Shown: positions 12,665-23,922 of the stretch, piece by piece
Layout of the letters: every line of letters begins with the position of its first letter
Numbering within the stretch: the first letter of the stretch is position 1
Origin: Mallotus nudiflorus
Lineage: Eukaryota > Streptophyta > Magnoliopsida > Malpighiales > Euphorbiaceae
Assembly (NCBI GenBank): GCA_947683625.1
Contig: CANTUR010002246.1
Span: forward strand, 38,501-102,500
Direction: 5' to 3'
Length of the DNA: 64,000 nt
Position numbers and translations under genes: made by a program
Notes under the pieces: model-generated
What the model saw: only the letters and a program-made list of their open reading frames with translations
Told to the model about the DNA's origin: nothing
Databases searched by the model: none

Positions 12665-14055
12665 TGTTGACCATTTGCATGATCAAACTCTAAATTTTGG
12701 ACTTTGATAAACAATTTTTATACTAATAATTTCAATTAAGTGTGTAGGGAATTATATACCAAACATATACCAAGCATATACACTTTTGGATGAATAGTGA
12801 CTTTTCGGGCAAATTGAACCTCTAAGATTCAAATCCAAGTTCATTTGGTTATGCAAATTTTGAGTCGAAATCCACGTATATGTCTACCATCTCAGACTGC
12901 ACATCTCTTCGTATTTTGGACATATCTTGAGTTACAGAAGTCCAATAAAGGTGATTCAAAATGATATGAAAATATAAGTCAAATATCTAAAACTTTTATG
13001 AAGAAATTATGGGCAAATTGAAATTTATTTAGGAGAAAATCACGGCTTCAACTTTTATATAGCTATCTGATAGTACTCTATATTTTAGATTGCATAACAC
13101 CTAGTATTTTGGATATATCCTGAGCTAAAGAATCAAATTTAGGTGATTCAAAATGATATGAAAAGATAATTCAAATATATATAGCTTTCATGAAGAAATT
13201 ATAGGCAAATTCAAATTTCTTCAGGAGCAAATCATGGCTTCAACTTGGGTATAGCTGTCTAATAGTATTCTACATTTCAAATTGCATAGCTCTTAGTATT
13301 TTGGACATATATTAAACTAAAGACATCCAATATAGGTGATTAAAAATTATATATAAAGATAATTAAATATCTACAACTTCTATGAAGAAAGTGTGGGCTA
13401 ATTCAAATGTCTTAGGCAACCAATCACGATTTCAATTCATGAATAGCCATCTGACAACATCACTTTCAATGATTCAAAATATAGACGTTGGACTCATCAT
13501 TTGCACCTTCAACAGCTATATTTTTAAGTATAAATACCTATAGAGCTAAATGAAAGTTAAGCAACTTATTTATTATTCATTATTTCTTAAGCATTCATTG
13601 AGCTCTCAAATTCTCTTAAATAATTCTTTATTTGTATATCTCTTATGAGAGTTGGGTGTGTGTTAGAAATAGAATTTCTCTTCATCTTAAATCTTGGGTT
13701 AGATTAGAAGGGAAGTGAGATTTATTTCTAAAGGAATTGGTTAAAGTGTTGTCTATTGAAACACTTGGGTTTTGGTTTTATAAGTGAGCCTTGAAAACTC
13801 ATGTTGTAAGTTTATAAGAGTGAGCCATAAAAATCTTGTATAATCTTAATCTTGTGAATAAGATTATGGGTGATTGAAAATCCTAACTTAGGGATAAGTT
13901 AGGTGGAGACGTAGGATTTTTGTTGAATTCAAACTCCTTAAATCTTTATGTTCTTCATTCTTCCTTCTCAACTTCTATTTAATTCTTACAAAGAATTCTT
14001 TTAATTTCTCATTTTTATTTGATAGCCCTATTCACCCCCCCTAGGACTCTTTTCA
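12665..14055 (+). repeat. SIRE-B 5' LTR (1391 bp)
   Basis: Begins TGTTGACCATT and ends CTCTTTTCA. Three internal repeats of about 193 bp start near 12911, 13104 and 13296. Compared with the 3' LTR it lacks about 110 bp near 12831. A polypyrimidine run precedes the LTR end at 14033-14042. Confidence 0.93.
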
Positions 14056-14057
14056 AT

Positions 14058-14265
14058 TAGTATCAGAGCTAGTTGTCCCTTACCATTAATTAGGGCAGAG
14101 CACCAATAAGAACTCTCACTTGTGAACTATATCACTGAAGCAGGGCTCTCCGCTCATTGGTGTTGGTGCATCGGTGGAGATGATGGCCAGCTAGTCTGAT
14201 AGGGACCATTAAAAGGTGATATAGGTTGGGTATGACCTATAAACATTTTCAATTGGTATCAGAGC
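14058..14265 (+). other. SIRE-B primer-binding sites, duplicated
   Basis: The normal site at 14058-14069 reads TAGTATCAGAGC, one base off the initiator tRNA-Met complement. A second, perfect TGGTATCAGAGC lies at 14254-14265, preceded by the same TTTTCAAT that ends the LTR. The two copies of LTR end plus primer site are 196 bp apart. The 14070-14245 spacer has no recognisable feature. SIRE-A has only one site. Confidence 0.8.
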
Positions 14266-14279
14266 TAGAATACAAGATC

Positions 14280-16083
14280 ATGGGGAGTGAATCACAGAAC
14301 ATCTCTTCTTTTAAACCATTCTTTGATGGTAGTGACTATCCACATTGGAAATTCAAAATAGAATTATATCTTGATTATGATTCCATCAAACTTTGGGACA
14401 TTGTCCTAAGAGGTTGGGAACCACCTACAACTACCATTGATGATGTGGTAACTACTCTTGCAAGAAGCCAATGGAGTATTGATCAAAAGGAGGAAAATCA
14501 CAAAAATAAAAAAGCTATGATTACTCTAGTCTGTTCAATGACAAGAGAAGAAGGAGGCAAGCTTCAACATTACATGTCAGCCAAAGAAATGTGGGAGACC
14601 TTAGAAAACTACTACGAAGGCAACATTCAAGTAAGAAGCAAGAAGGTTCAACTTCATATGTATGAATATAAACTCTTTAAAATAAAGCCTCATGAATCAA
14701 TCACGGAAATGGCAAATCATCTCAATGCTCTCCTCACAACTCTCAAGAAACTTGAAAAACATTTCTCCAAGGAAGAAGTAAACAACAAGATTCTAAGAAT
14801 CCTACCTAAAAAGGATTGGAAATCTCGTGTTACTTTAATTGAGGAAGCTCAAGACCTCTCCACCTTATCAACCGATGTGCTCATTGATAAGCTCTTAACA
14901 CATGAGCTCACTATCAAGCAAAGAGGTGAAGAATAAGAAAAGAAAAAAGAAAAAAAATGGCATTGCTCTAAAAGCTCTTTAAGAAGATAGTGAAGAGGAA
15001 AGCATCAAAGATTCTAATGATGAAGATGGTGACATTGCCATGCTCACTAGGAACTTCAAGAAGTTTTTGAGAAAGAAAAAATTCTCAAGAACAAAAGACT
15101 TCAATAAGAAGTTTGAAGGAGATGGGAAGAAGAAAACTAAGGAGGTTACTTGCTATGAATGCAAGAAATTAGTACATATTAGAAGTGAATGATCCAAACT
15201 CAAATTCAAGAACAAGGAAGCAAAGGACAAGAAGAAGGCATTCAAAGCTACTTAGGATGATTCTTCCAAATTCGAAGAGGAAGAGGAACAACAAGAGGTT
15301 GCTAATCTTTGCTTCATGGCCCTTGAAAATGAAAATAAGGTACCATCTACTTCTTATTCTTCCTTTGATGATTGTGATAATTATTGTGATAATGATGATG
15401 ATGATGATGAGAGCTCTATTATGAGCAAATTACTTGTTAAATACAAAAGCTTATTATCTAAGAAAATACATTATAAGCATGAGTTAGGTAGCTTAAATAG
15501 AGAATTAGAAATTTTAAAAATTAATTTTGCTAAACTTGTTGAATCAAACGAAAAACTTGTTAGTGATGTAAAATCTTTTAATTCTTTGGAAGTTCAACTT
15601 AAGAAAGCAAATGATGAAAATCATAAGCTTTCTAAGGAGGTCTTAGAATTAAAGAATTTCATTACTAAATTTAAGAGAGGAAAAGAAACTTTAGATAGTC
15701 TTCTTGACTCTCAAAAATTTCATGGAGATACCCATGGAATTGGATATAAGAATGGAATGTCTTCATCATCTTCATCACATATTAATTTTGTAAAAGATTC
15801 ACATAATTCCACTCCCTTAACCACTAAATCAAATGAGACTCAAGCTTTCAAAGCTAAAAGATCTCATGTGTTAAATAGATGGAAAAAGTCTTATAAGATT
15901 CATCCTTCATTAACACAAAGAGGTAAGGCTCAAACTAGAGCACCTAAACCTAAGCATGCTTATATGTACATTAGACATAATTATAATAGGCATGCTACAC
16001 AATACAATGCACATAAACATGTTACACAAAATTATCGAAATACACATCACCATTGCCAATGCATGTCTCACTTAATGACATAA
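14280..16083 (+). pseudogene. SIRE-B gag (UBN2 domain, zinc knuckle, acidic and coiled-coil tail), broken
   Basis: Gag assembles the particle that carries the RNA. The start is the ATG at 14280 (MGSESQN), 15 bases after the second primer site; an in-frame ATG at 14226 lies upstream of that site. The UBN2-like N-terminal domain is open for 218 codons until TAA at 14934-14936. After a break, a zinc knuckle is seen at about 15150-15192, with its last Cys replaced by TGA. A poly-Asp stretch followed by a Lys/Glu/Leu-rich coiled coil is open at 15316-16083. The acidic plus coiled-coil tail is typical of Sirevirus gag. Confidence 0.92.
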
Positions 16084-16319
16084 AACAATAGGAGATACAC
16101 ACAACACCAAAGGCACGTTGCACACACTAGAAAAGCATTTCATCCTAGGAGGAATAAATTTGAAAATATTGTATGTTCTTATTGCATAATCAAAGGACAT
16201 ACTAACAATGTGTGCTTCTATAGAAGACTGCATATGAATTTACTTCCTACAGATTATCTTGAAACTAACCAACCTAGACCAAGAAAGGTTTAGGTCCAAA
16301 AGAACACTTAAATTGTATT

Positions 16320-16571
16320 GTGTACATGTGCTTGAAATTAATACGAACAAAAAGCAAGTGGTATCTCGATAGTGGATGTTCAAGGCACATGATAGGAGAC
16401 AAAGAGCAATTCAATAAACTTGATGCTAAGGATGGAGGGCATGTTACCTTCGGAGATAATGCAAAAGGAAAAATTATTGGCATTGGAAAAATAGGTAATC
16501 TTCAATCCTTATCTATACATCATGTGTTGTTTGTCGATAGTCTTAAACATAATCTGCTTAGTATAAGTTAA
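16320..16571 (+). pseudogene. SIRE-B aspartic protease
   Basis: Open frame containing WYLDSGCSRHM, with the D-S-G active site of the Ty1-copia protease intact, followed by the glycine-rich flap region (GKIIGIGKIG). It is cut off by a TAA at 16569-16571. In SIRE-A the same triad reads D-G-G. The stretch 16084-16319 joins it to gag and has short broken coding only. Confidence 0.88.
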
Positions 16572-16905
16572 TTATGTGATATAGGAAATAAAGTAACTTT
16601 TTATCCTCAAAATTGCTTTGTTAGTAGTCTTGATGAAAACAAAGTTATTTTTAGTGGTGAAAGAGTAGACAATGTTTATGTCATTGATTTGAATAAAATT
16701 GATAACAAAGACATAAAATGCTTACTGGCTATCTCCCATGACACATGGACATGGCATAGAAGATTAAGACATGCAAATTTTGAGCTTTTGAATGAACTTG
16801 TAATTGGTTTACCTAAACTTGAATTCACTAAAGATAAACCTTGTGATGCTTGTTAAAAGGGAAAACAATCCAAGTCCTCATTTAAGCTAAAAAATGTAGT
16901 GTCCA
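16572..16905 (+). pseudogene. SIRE-B integrase N-terminal zinc domain
   Basis: The HHCC zinc region of Ty1-copia integrase is readable, with WHRRL and KPCDAC motifs near 16750-16855. A TAA interrupts it directly after CDAC, where SIRE-A reads Gln. It is cut at 16905 by solo LTR S2. The flanking GTCCA is duplicated at 20280-20284. Confidence 0.85.
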
Positions 16906-19892
16906 TGTAATGACCCAAAATAGGGGGCCATGACTGGCGTTAGGGAACGGGAACTCTTTCGAATTCGGAACCCGTAGCAAGCCTTAAAAAAAGGCATGCA
17001 ATAAAATAAAATAAATAAAATATTATTCAGCGAAAATAAAATATCACAAAATATAATAACTTTTCAACATCCTTTAATATCATAAATACAAATCTTTTTA
17101 ATACAAATCTTCAGAGTAACACTCTGAATTAAAATCTTTATACATACATAAATACAAATACAACTCACGACAGATTTAAATACAACCACTACTGCAGTAT
17201 CTAGAGTACAAAATAAAACTCAAGTAAGTGATTTACATAATAAAGTCAGAGTGAAAGAAATCCGACGGATAAGTCTACTGCTGAGGTCTGAAGATGAAGA
17301 CTCTCCTGAAAAATATCAACAGAGGAGAGTCAGACCTCACTGAGTGAATTATTATAATATATATACATGCATAGCTATATGTCAAATGCAGAAACTCAAT
17401 AGTATATATAATAAATACATATACAGACAAATACACACAGATGCAAAGAAAATCATTGTAATACTGAAAATCATCAGTTATGAAGGATCAAATAGAACCC
17501 TATATTTTCACAACCTCAAATATCAATAGAACTCACTTTAGCCATACAGGCCCACTTAGTTCCAAATAATTCACTTAGTCCAACTGGACAGTAGACTGGC
17601 CCCAAAACACTAAGTCGACCGAGCTCCAACAGTCTGACTGTCAAAGTGATTGGCCCCGAGACACTTGGTCAACCGAGCTCCAACAATCACAGTCTCAATC
17701 ACATCTCACATTAATCAAATCAATCAAGTCATAATTTCCTCAAATAAGTTAGCAATTCAACTTATCATCTATCGCACTCAGTCCTAGTGCTGGCCACTAA
17801 GAAGCACATTCTATTGATATCCTTCATTTATATTAAAACATACATTCAAGAAAATAAATGATGCATAATGATATTTAAAATAAACAAATAAACCATATAT
17901 ATACCAGAAATATACCTAAAATAAACTAAGTATATTTCAGGTATATATATGTATAATCAACCCAAATAAATCACGAAACATATTAAATTAAACCAATGAT
18001 ATATTTAAAAACAAGCTATATTTAATTGAAAAGGAAAACATGCATTTATTTCATAATATACCAAAAATATACTTAAAATATACTTAAATATTCAAATAGG
18101 CAAGTACGTAAAGTTTATATTTAAAACATAGAATTCTAAAACATGCACCCTAAGCAATGCATATATATCATAATAACTCACAGCTGTGTGCTCCACGAGA
18201 CAGGTCCGACGGGCCTGGTCCATTAGGCCTCGGTCTTGGTGCAACTAACAAATAAATAATAACACAAAATAAGAATAATTCTAACTTAACTTCTAGAGAC
18301 TCGATCTAGAATTCTAGACACAGCTAAAGATATACCCGACATCACGTTTTACAAGAATTATACCAAAAATTCAGTAGAACCTCCTTTGTAAAATGGACAT
18401 CTCTCTACTTAAAAGTAGAGTTGGTCCTACAAGAAAACAAACTTTTAATAAAATTCACAAAATATTCACACAACCCTCGGTTGAGATCCTAAACTGCAAA
18501 TTTCACCGAATGAGGTCCATAATTCACAATAAAAAACACAAAATATATTAAAATCCAATAAATATCAAAAATACCCTTTTAAATACCAAAATATAGAAAT
18601 TTAAATATTAAAACACTAAAAGTAATTATTTTACCGATAATTACTTAAAAACCCTAATAGTAATATAATATTATTAAAAATCGATATTCCTCGATAATTT
18701 CACAAATATTAATAAAAATTCATTTTATAAATCCAAATTACTCAATTAGTCCAAAAACATACTAAAAGTTACTAAAACCCATTTATTAACAAAAATAGTA
18801 TATTATATATAATTTGAAAATAATTTTAAAAAAATAGTTTTAATTAGTTAAAAATATTAAATAATTTATAAAAATCATTTTTATACCTCTAATAATTATT
18901 AAAACTAATTAAACTTAATATTTAACTAAAATTACTACCAATTTATCAAAATATCCCTAGTATATAAAAATTCACATAATATACTATAAATACTCAAAAA
19001 TTCAATAAAAATTATATAATTACTCTAAAATTATTTTCTCAACATATAATTCAATAAAATCAACAATTATACTCAATTGACCAATTAATTTTAACAAAAT
19101 ACATATATAACATATATTTCCAAAATTGACATAAACTAAATAAAATTATAATAATTACACAAAAATCACAAAAATTATAAATTAAATTCTAAAATTAATT
19201 TAAACCACCAAAAACACTAAAAATCAAAATTTCACAATTTATTTAATTAATTTACGAAAATGAGAAAATAATAATAAAATAATCAAAAATTCACAAAAAT
19301 CAAAATAAGTTCCAAAAATTACACAAAAATTTCTAGAGGTAGATTAAGCTAAGGAGAAAAATATTTGTGAAGGAATTAAACTTGAATCTCAAAGAATGAA
19401 GTTCAAAAAAATCAAGAACCAAAAATGGCCGAAATTGAAAACTAGCTTAAAACCTTACCAAATAGAGTTTTTGTGCAAAAGGAAGCTTGGAATCGTCCTC
19501 TAGGGATGCTAAGGAGTCCAACAGCACCAGAATCACCAAGTTTGGTGGTCAAAAAGATGGTGAACGGAGAAAAGGGTGATTTTCGACCAAAATGGGTTCC
19601 TAAGCTACTACCGATGCCGGAGAAGACAACAGGGGCGTCGGAGCTGCTGGCTGGAAGGGCGTTCCACGGTGGATGGGCTGGAGGCACTCTGAACTGAGGG
19701 GAACGAACGGTGACGGTGATGGTGAGGGTGGCTTGGTTTCGGGGAGAGAGGAAGAAGAAATAGGTTTTTTTATTTTTTATGTTTTAATATTTGTATATAT
19801 ATATATATACAAATATTTGATAAATGTGTGGTGTGTGTTTAATGTGTATATATTATAAGGTTTATAATATTATAATATAAAGTTAATTTTAT

Positions 19893-19934
<42 letters not shown>

Positions 19935-20279
19935 GTATATAACACAATTAAAACAAAATATATACACATGACATAATTATCAAACCCTAATATTATTCAT
20001 GCATGCAAAATAATGTATTATTTATAAAAATTTAGGTCAATAATATAATTCATTAAAATAATAATATTAAAGTATTAATGCTCAAAGTTAAAGATTTATT
20101 AAAATACTATTTCCCAAAATAAAAATAATTTAAAGACATGTTTACATAAAATATATTAATTAAATACAAATAATAATAATAATTCACGAAATAAATAAAT
20201 AATTAAATATAGTTTCAAAATTATTAACACTGCATATCCTATTTTATATTAAAATAATTTAAAAAGTTGGGTTATAACA
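16906..20279 (-). repeat. S2: solo Tekay-type LTR inserted in SIRE-B integrase (TSD GTCCA)
   Basis: A 3374 bp block begins TGTAATGACC and ends TTATAACA, flanked by GTCCA at 16901-16905 and 20280-20284. Removing it restores the alignment of SIRE-B to SIRE-A. Orientation is minus by comparison with TEK-P. It contains the LTR terminus, the duplicated GGTTGAC-type repeat (17585-17690), the structured module (18345-18515, stem B 18403-18420), a GC-rich ATG-free leader (about 19460-19780), a TATA repeat near 19796-19810 and an AC repeat (19900-19929). No internal domain remains, so it arose by LTR-LTR recombination. The open frames at 19442-19697 lie within the leader and are not genes. Confidence 0.93.
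19900..19929. repeat. AC dinucleotide repeat
   Basis: A run of about 14 AC units within solo LTR S2, upstream of its TATA-like repeat on the LTR sense strand. Confidence 0.9.
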
Positions 20280-20284
20280 GTCCA

Positions 20285-21120
20285 CCTCTAGGCCATTTGA
20301 ACTTATACATATGGATTTATTTCGACCAACTAGAGTTGCTAATCTCGGTGAAATGCACTATGCTTATGTATTGGTTAATGACTACTCTAGATACACTTGG
20401 GTGTGTTTTCTTGCTCATAAGAATGATGCATTGTAAGCTTTTGAAAATTTCTCAAAAAGAGTTCACAAAGAAAAAGGATTTTGTATTTCATCCATTAGAA
20501 GTGATCATGGAACCGAATTTGAAAATGAATTTTTCAAAAACTATTGTAATGAAAATGATATTTTTCATACATTTTCATCACTTAGAACTCCTCAACAAAA
20601 TGGGGTAGTTGAAAGGAAAAATAGAACTCTTGTTGAAATGGCTAGAACAATGCTTCATGAGTATAATTTGCCTCTATACTTTTGGGCAGAAGTCATTAAC
20701 ACATCTTGTTATATTTCAAATCGAGTTTTCAAAAGACCAATTTTAAATAAAACATCTTATGAGCTATGGAACAATAGAAAACCCAAAATCTCATATCTAA
20801 AAGTATTTGGATGCAAGTGCTTTATATTGAACACTAAGGATAATCTTGGAAAATTTGATTCCAAAGCTGATGAAGGAATTTTCCTAGGCTATTCCATCTC
20901 TAGCAAAGCATATAGGGTCTTTAATAAGAGAACTCTAGTAGTTGAAGAGTCAATGCATATGGTATTTGATGAATCAAACTCTCTTGATCCTAGAAAGGAT
21001 GTTTGTAGTGTTGATGATCTTATAGGTAATAATGAGATTGTGGAAATACAAGAAGAAAATGCTAGTAAGCCTTTGGAACTTGAAGATCCAAGTAAGAAGA
21101 AAAATGAGGAGACATCTTAA
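20285..21120 (+). pseudogene. SIRE-B integrase core and C-terminal region
   Basis: Catalytic core of the Ty1-copia integrase. The first acidic motif reads VND instead of VDD near 20372-20380, so one of the paired Asp residues is lost. The second (SDHGTEFEN) near 20500-20525 and the Glu motif (NGVVERKNRT) near 20600-20630 are readable but in different frames. From 20638 to 21120 the frame is open for 160 codons and includes the FGCKCF and IFLGYSISSKAYR segments. TAA ends it at 21118. Confidence 0.9.
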
Positions 21121-21284
21121 CCTACCTTGAAGGATGAACTTCCAAAGGATTGATAATTCAAGAAAGCTCACCCTCAAGACCTCATTATAGGTGACACTAC
21201 AAAAGGCATAACTACTAGATCTCAATTAAAGTCTACTGTTAATTTAGCCTTCATTTCTCAAATTGAACCCAAAAATATTGATGA

Positions 21285-22040
21285 TGCTTTGTGCGATGAA
21301 TTTTGGGTCCTTGCTATGCAAGAAGAGTTAAATCAATTTGAGAGAAACAAGGGTTGGACCTTAGTTCCTAGACCTGAACATTATCCTATTAGAGGCACCA
21401 AATGGGTGTTTAGAAATAAGATGAATGAATAAAGTATCATAACTAGGAACAAAACTATACTAGTAGCTAAAGGTTATAATAAAAAAGAAGGCATTAATTA
21501 TGATGAAACCTTTGCCCCCATTGCAAGGTTAGAAGCTATTAGGATGCTACTTACATTTGCATCATACATGGATTTTAAAGTTTATCAAATGGATGTTAAA
21601 AGTGCATTTTTAAATGGTTTTCTTGAAGAGGAAGTATATATTAAACAACCTCTAGGTTTTAAAAATTTTGACTCTCCAAATCATGTGTTTAAACTTTCAA
21701 AAGCATTATGTGGATTGAAACAAGCTCCAAGAGCTTAGTATGAAATATTGAGTAACTTTTTACAATAGAAACGTTTCTCCAAAGGAAAGGTTGAAATAAC
21801 TTTTTTATAAAGAAATCCAAACATGATTTATTAACTGTTCAAATATATGTTGATTACATTATATTCAGTGCTACTAACCATTGCTTGTGAGAGGAATTCT
21901 CTAATTTAATGCAAGGAGAATTTGAGATGAGTATGATGGGTGAACTCAAATTCTTTCTTGGACTACAAATCAAGCAATGCAAAAATTAGATTTTCATCAA
22001 TCAAACCAAGTATGCAAAACACGTTCTTAAGAAGTTTGGC
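21285..22040 (+). pseudogene. SIRE-B reverse transcriptase, broken
   Basis: RT of the copia type, with fingers and palm motifs in 21285-21740 (GTKWVFRNKMNE, VYQMDVKSAFLNGF, LSKALCGLKQAPRA). A TAA at 21430 and a TAG at 21736 interrupt it. The catalytic box reads YVDY near 21847-21858 where SIRE-A has YVDD, so an essential Asp is lost. Frameshifts follow near 21800. Confidence 0.9.
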
Positions 22041-22799
22041 ATGGATGGAGATAAAATAAGTAAAACTCCAATGAGCACCACAACCAAACTTAACAAATAT
22101 GAGAATAGCAAACCGGTTGATGAAAAGCAATTTAGAGGTATGATTGGATCTCTTCTTTATTTAACTGCTAGTAGACCCGATATTATGTTTGCTATTTGCT
22201 TGTGTGCTAGATTTCAATCAAGTCCTAGAGAGTCTCATTTGAATGCTATCAAAAGAGTTTTTAAATATCTTTATGGTACAATGCATTTAGGACTTTGGTA
22301 TCCTAGGAGTTCTTCCTTTGACTTGATTAGTTATTTTGATGCTGACTTTACTGGTAGCTTACTAGATAGAAAAAGCACTTCTGAAACTTATCAAATTTTA
22401 GGACATTGCTTAGTTTCTTGGTTTAGTAAGAAACAAGTTTCGGTTACCTTATCCACTGTTGAAGCAGAATATATGGTAGCTAGTTGTTGTTGCACCCAAG
22501 TTCTATGGCAAAAATAATAACTTTTGGACTATGGCATTGATATTAATCACATTCCAATTAAATATGACAATAAAAGTGCTATAAACCTTAGTAAAAATCC
22601 CATTCAGCATTCTAGAACTAAGCATATTGACATTAGACATCATTTATTGCATGATCATGTGCAAAATGGTGATATTTTTCTTGATTTTATTGATACTAAT
22701 CATCAATTAGCAGACATCTTTACCAAGCCTCTTTGTGAGGAAAGATTGAATTTTATTAAGCATGAGCTTGGTATGATTGATGGCTCAAGCTTATCTTAA
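22041..22799 (+). pseudogene. SIRE-B connection and RNase H
   Basis: Two open pieces, 22041-22517 and 22524-22799, separated by one TAA at 22518, form the RT connection and RNase H. The RNase H motifs include FDADF, TVEAEYM and the terminal TKPL segment typical of Ty1-copia. The frame ends with TAA at 22797-22799. Ordinary length, dead only because the rest of pol is broken. Confidence 0.9.
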
Positions 22800-23922
22800 T
22801 CACTTGTTAAATTGATGGATTGATGTTTGGATTCTTATGTGATCATGTGCTTTAGAAAAATTATTTTCAGCGTCATGCATATATTCTGTTTTAAAAGTAT
22901 TTGCTTTAGCAAATTTACTTCATATACATGATATATTGTATTTCCCATTTGCATGATCTTTGTATTAGTTTTATTTGATTTGGATTTATGTGGATTCATT
23001 CAAAAAAAATTTTCAAAAGCCCTTATATTTTTCAAATTAATAATTAATTATTAAGCTAAATTCAATTAATTAATTATTTTAATTTAGTAAAAATATTTCT
23101 CCTTCTCAACAAGATTTTTTTTTAATATTTTTAATTCATTTTATACCAGTTTCTATTTGGATTATTTTTTGTATATTTTTTGTATCTAAGTTTTGAGCTG
23201 TTTGTTTATTTTATAATTATTTTATGACAGTTTACGCTTAGTTTATTTTCTAGATATTTTTTGAATATAAGACATGAGCTGTTAGTTTTATGTCTTGTCT
23301 AAAATTGGTATTTTAATATTATTGTAGCTCTCTCTTTTTAATGCAATTTTATTTGCATTTTGACAAGGGAGAAGAAATATTTGAGTTTGTTTATTATTAT
23401 TATTATTATTTATTGTGTTTACGCATGAATATTGTTTATTATGTTTATACATGCATAATTAATGTTTAATTTATTCATGTATTAATTCTACTTAGGAATT
23501 GTTTTGATCTTTGATAAGGCATGAATATTTTTTTTAAGATTTGGTTTATATTTGCTTTTGTCAAAGGAGGCACAAATAATTGAGTTTGCATGCGTACTTA
23601 GTTAATTTCTTTTAAGGAAGAGAAAATTTTTTTACAAAGATGTGTTTATGTTAATGAAATAACTATACGATAGTGTGTCCTTAATATCAATTTTTTTTAA
23701 TTCATTGAAATAGGGGGAGAAAATTTTTTGAATTTATTTCACAGAAATTTTTTATGCATGCACAGTAACAATGTAAGTATGGCTAGTTTTGTCCTTGTGA
23801 TAAAAAGTCTTATTTTACTTACTTTATTTATATACGACATGAATTTTTTTATTTATGCATGACTATCAATTATGCTTATACCTGCAAAATTCATATTCAT
23901 GTATAAATTCTTCTTGGGAATG
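22800..23922 (+). other. SIRE-B post-pol region, first part, with purine-tract repeats
   Basis: Noncoding and AT-rich. It holds repeated polypurine-tract-like motifs near 23364-23377, 23562-23570, 23613-23626 and 23711-23720, each followed by A/T-rich DNA. A partially duplicated segment (around 23400-23560 and 23860-23922) ends in related sequence. Sireviruses often have a long region here, sometimes with an env-like frame; I see none. Confidence 0.7.

Noticed and set aside
19442..19697. Two overlapping frames in S2 resembling a small secreted or Pro-rich protein
   Set aside because: They lie in the ATG-free leader; the minus-strand frame has no ATG start, and the block is a solo LTR.
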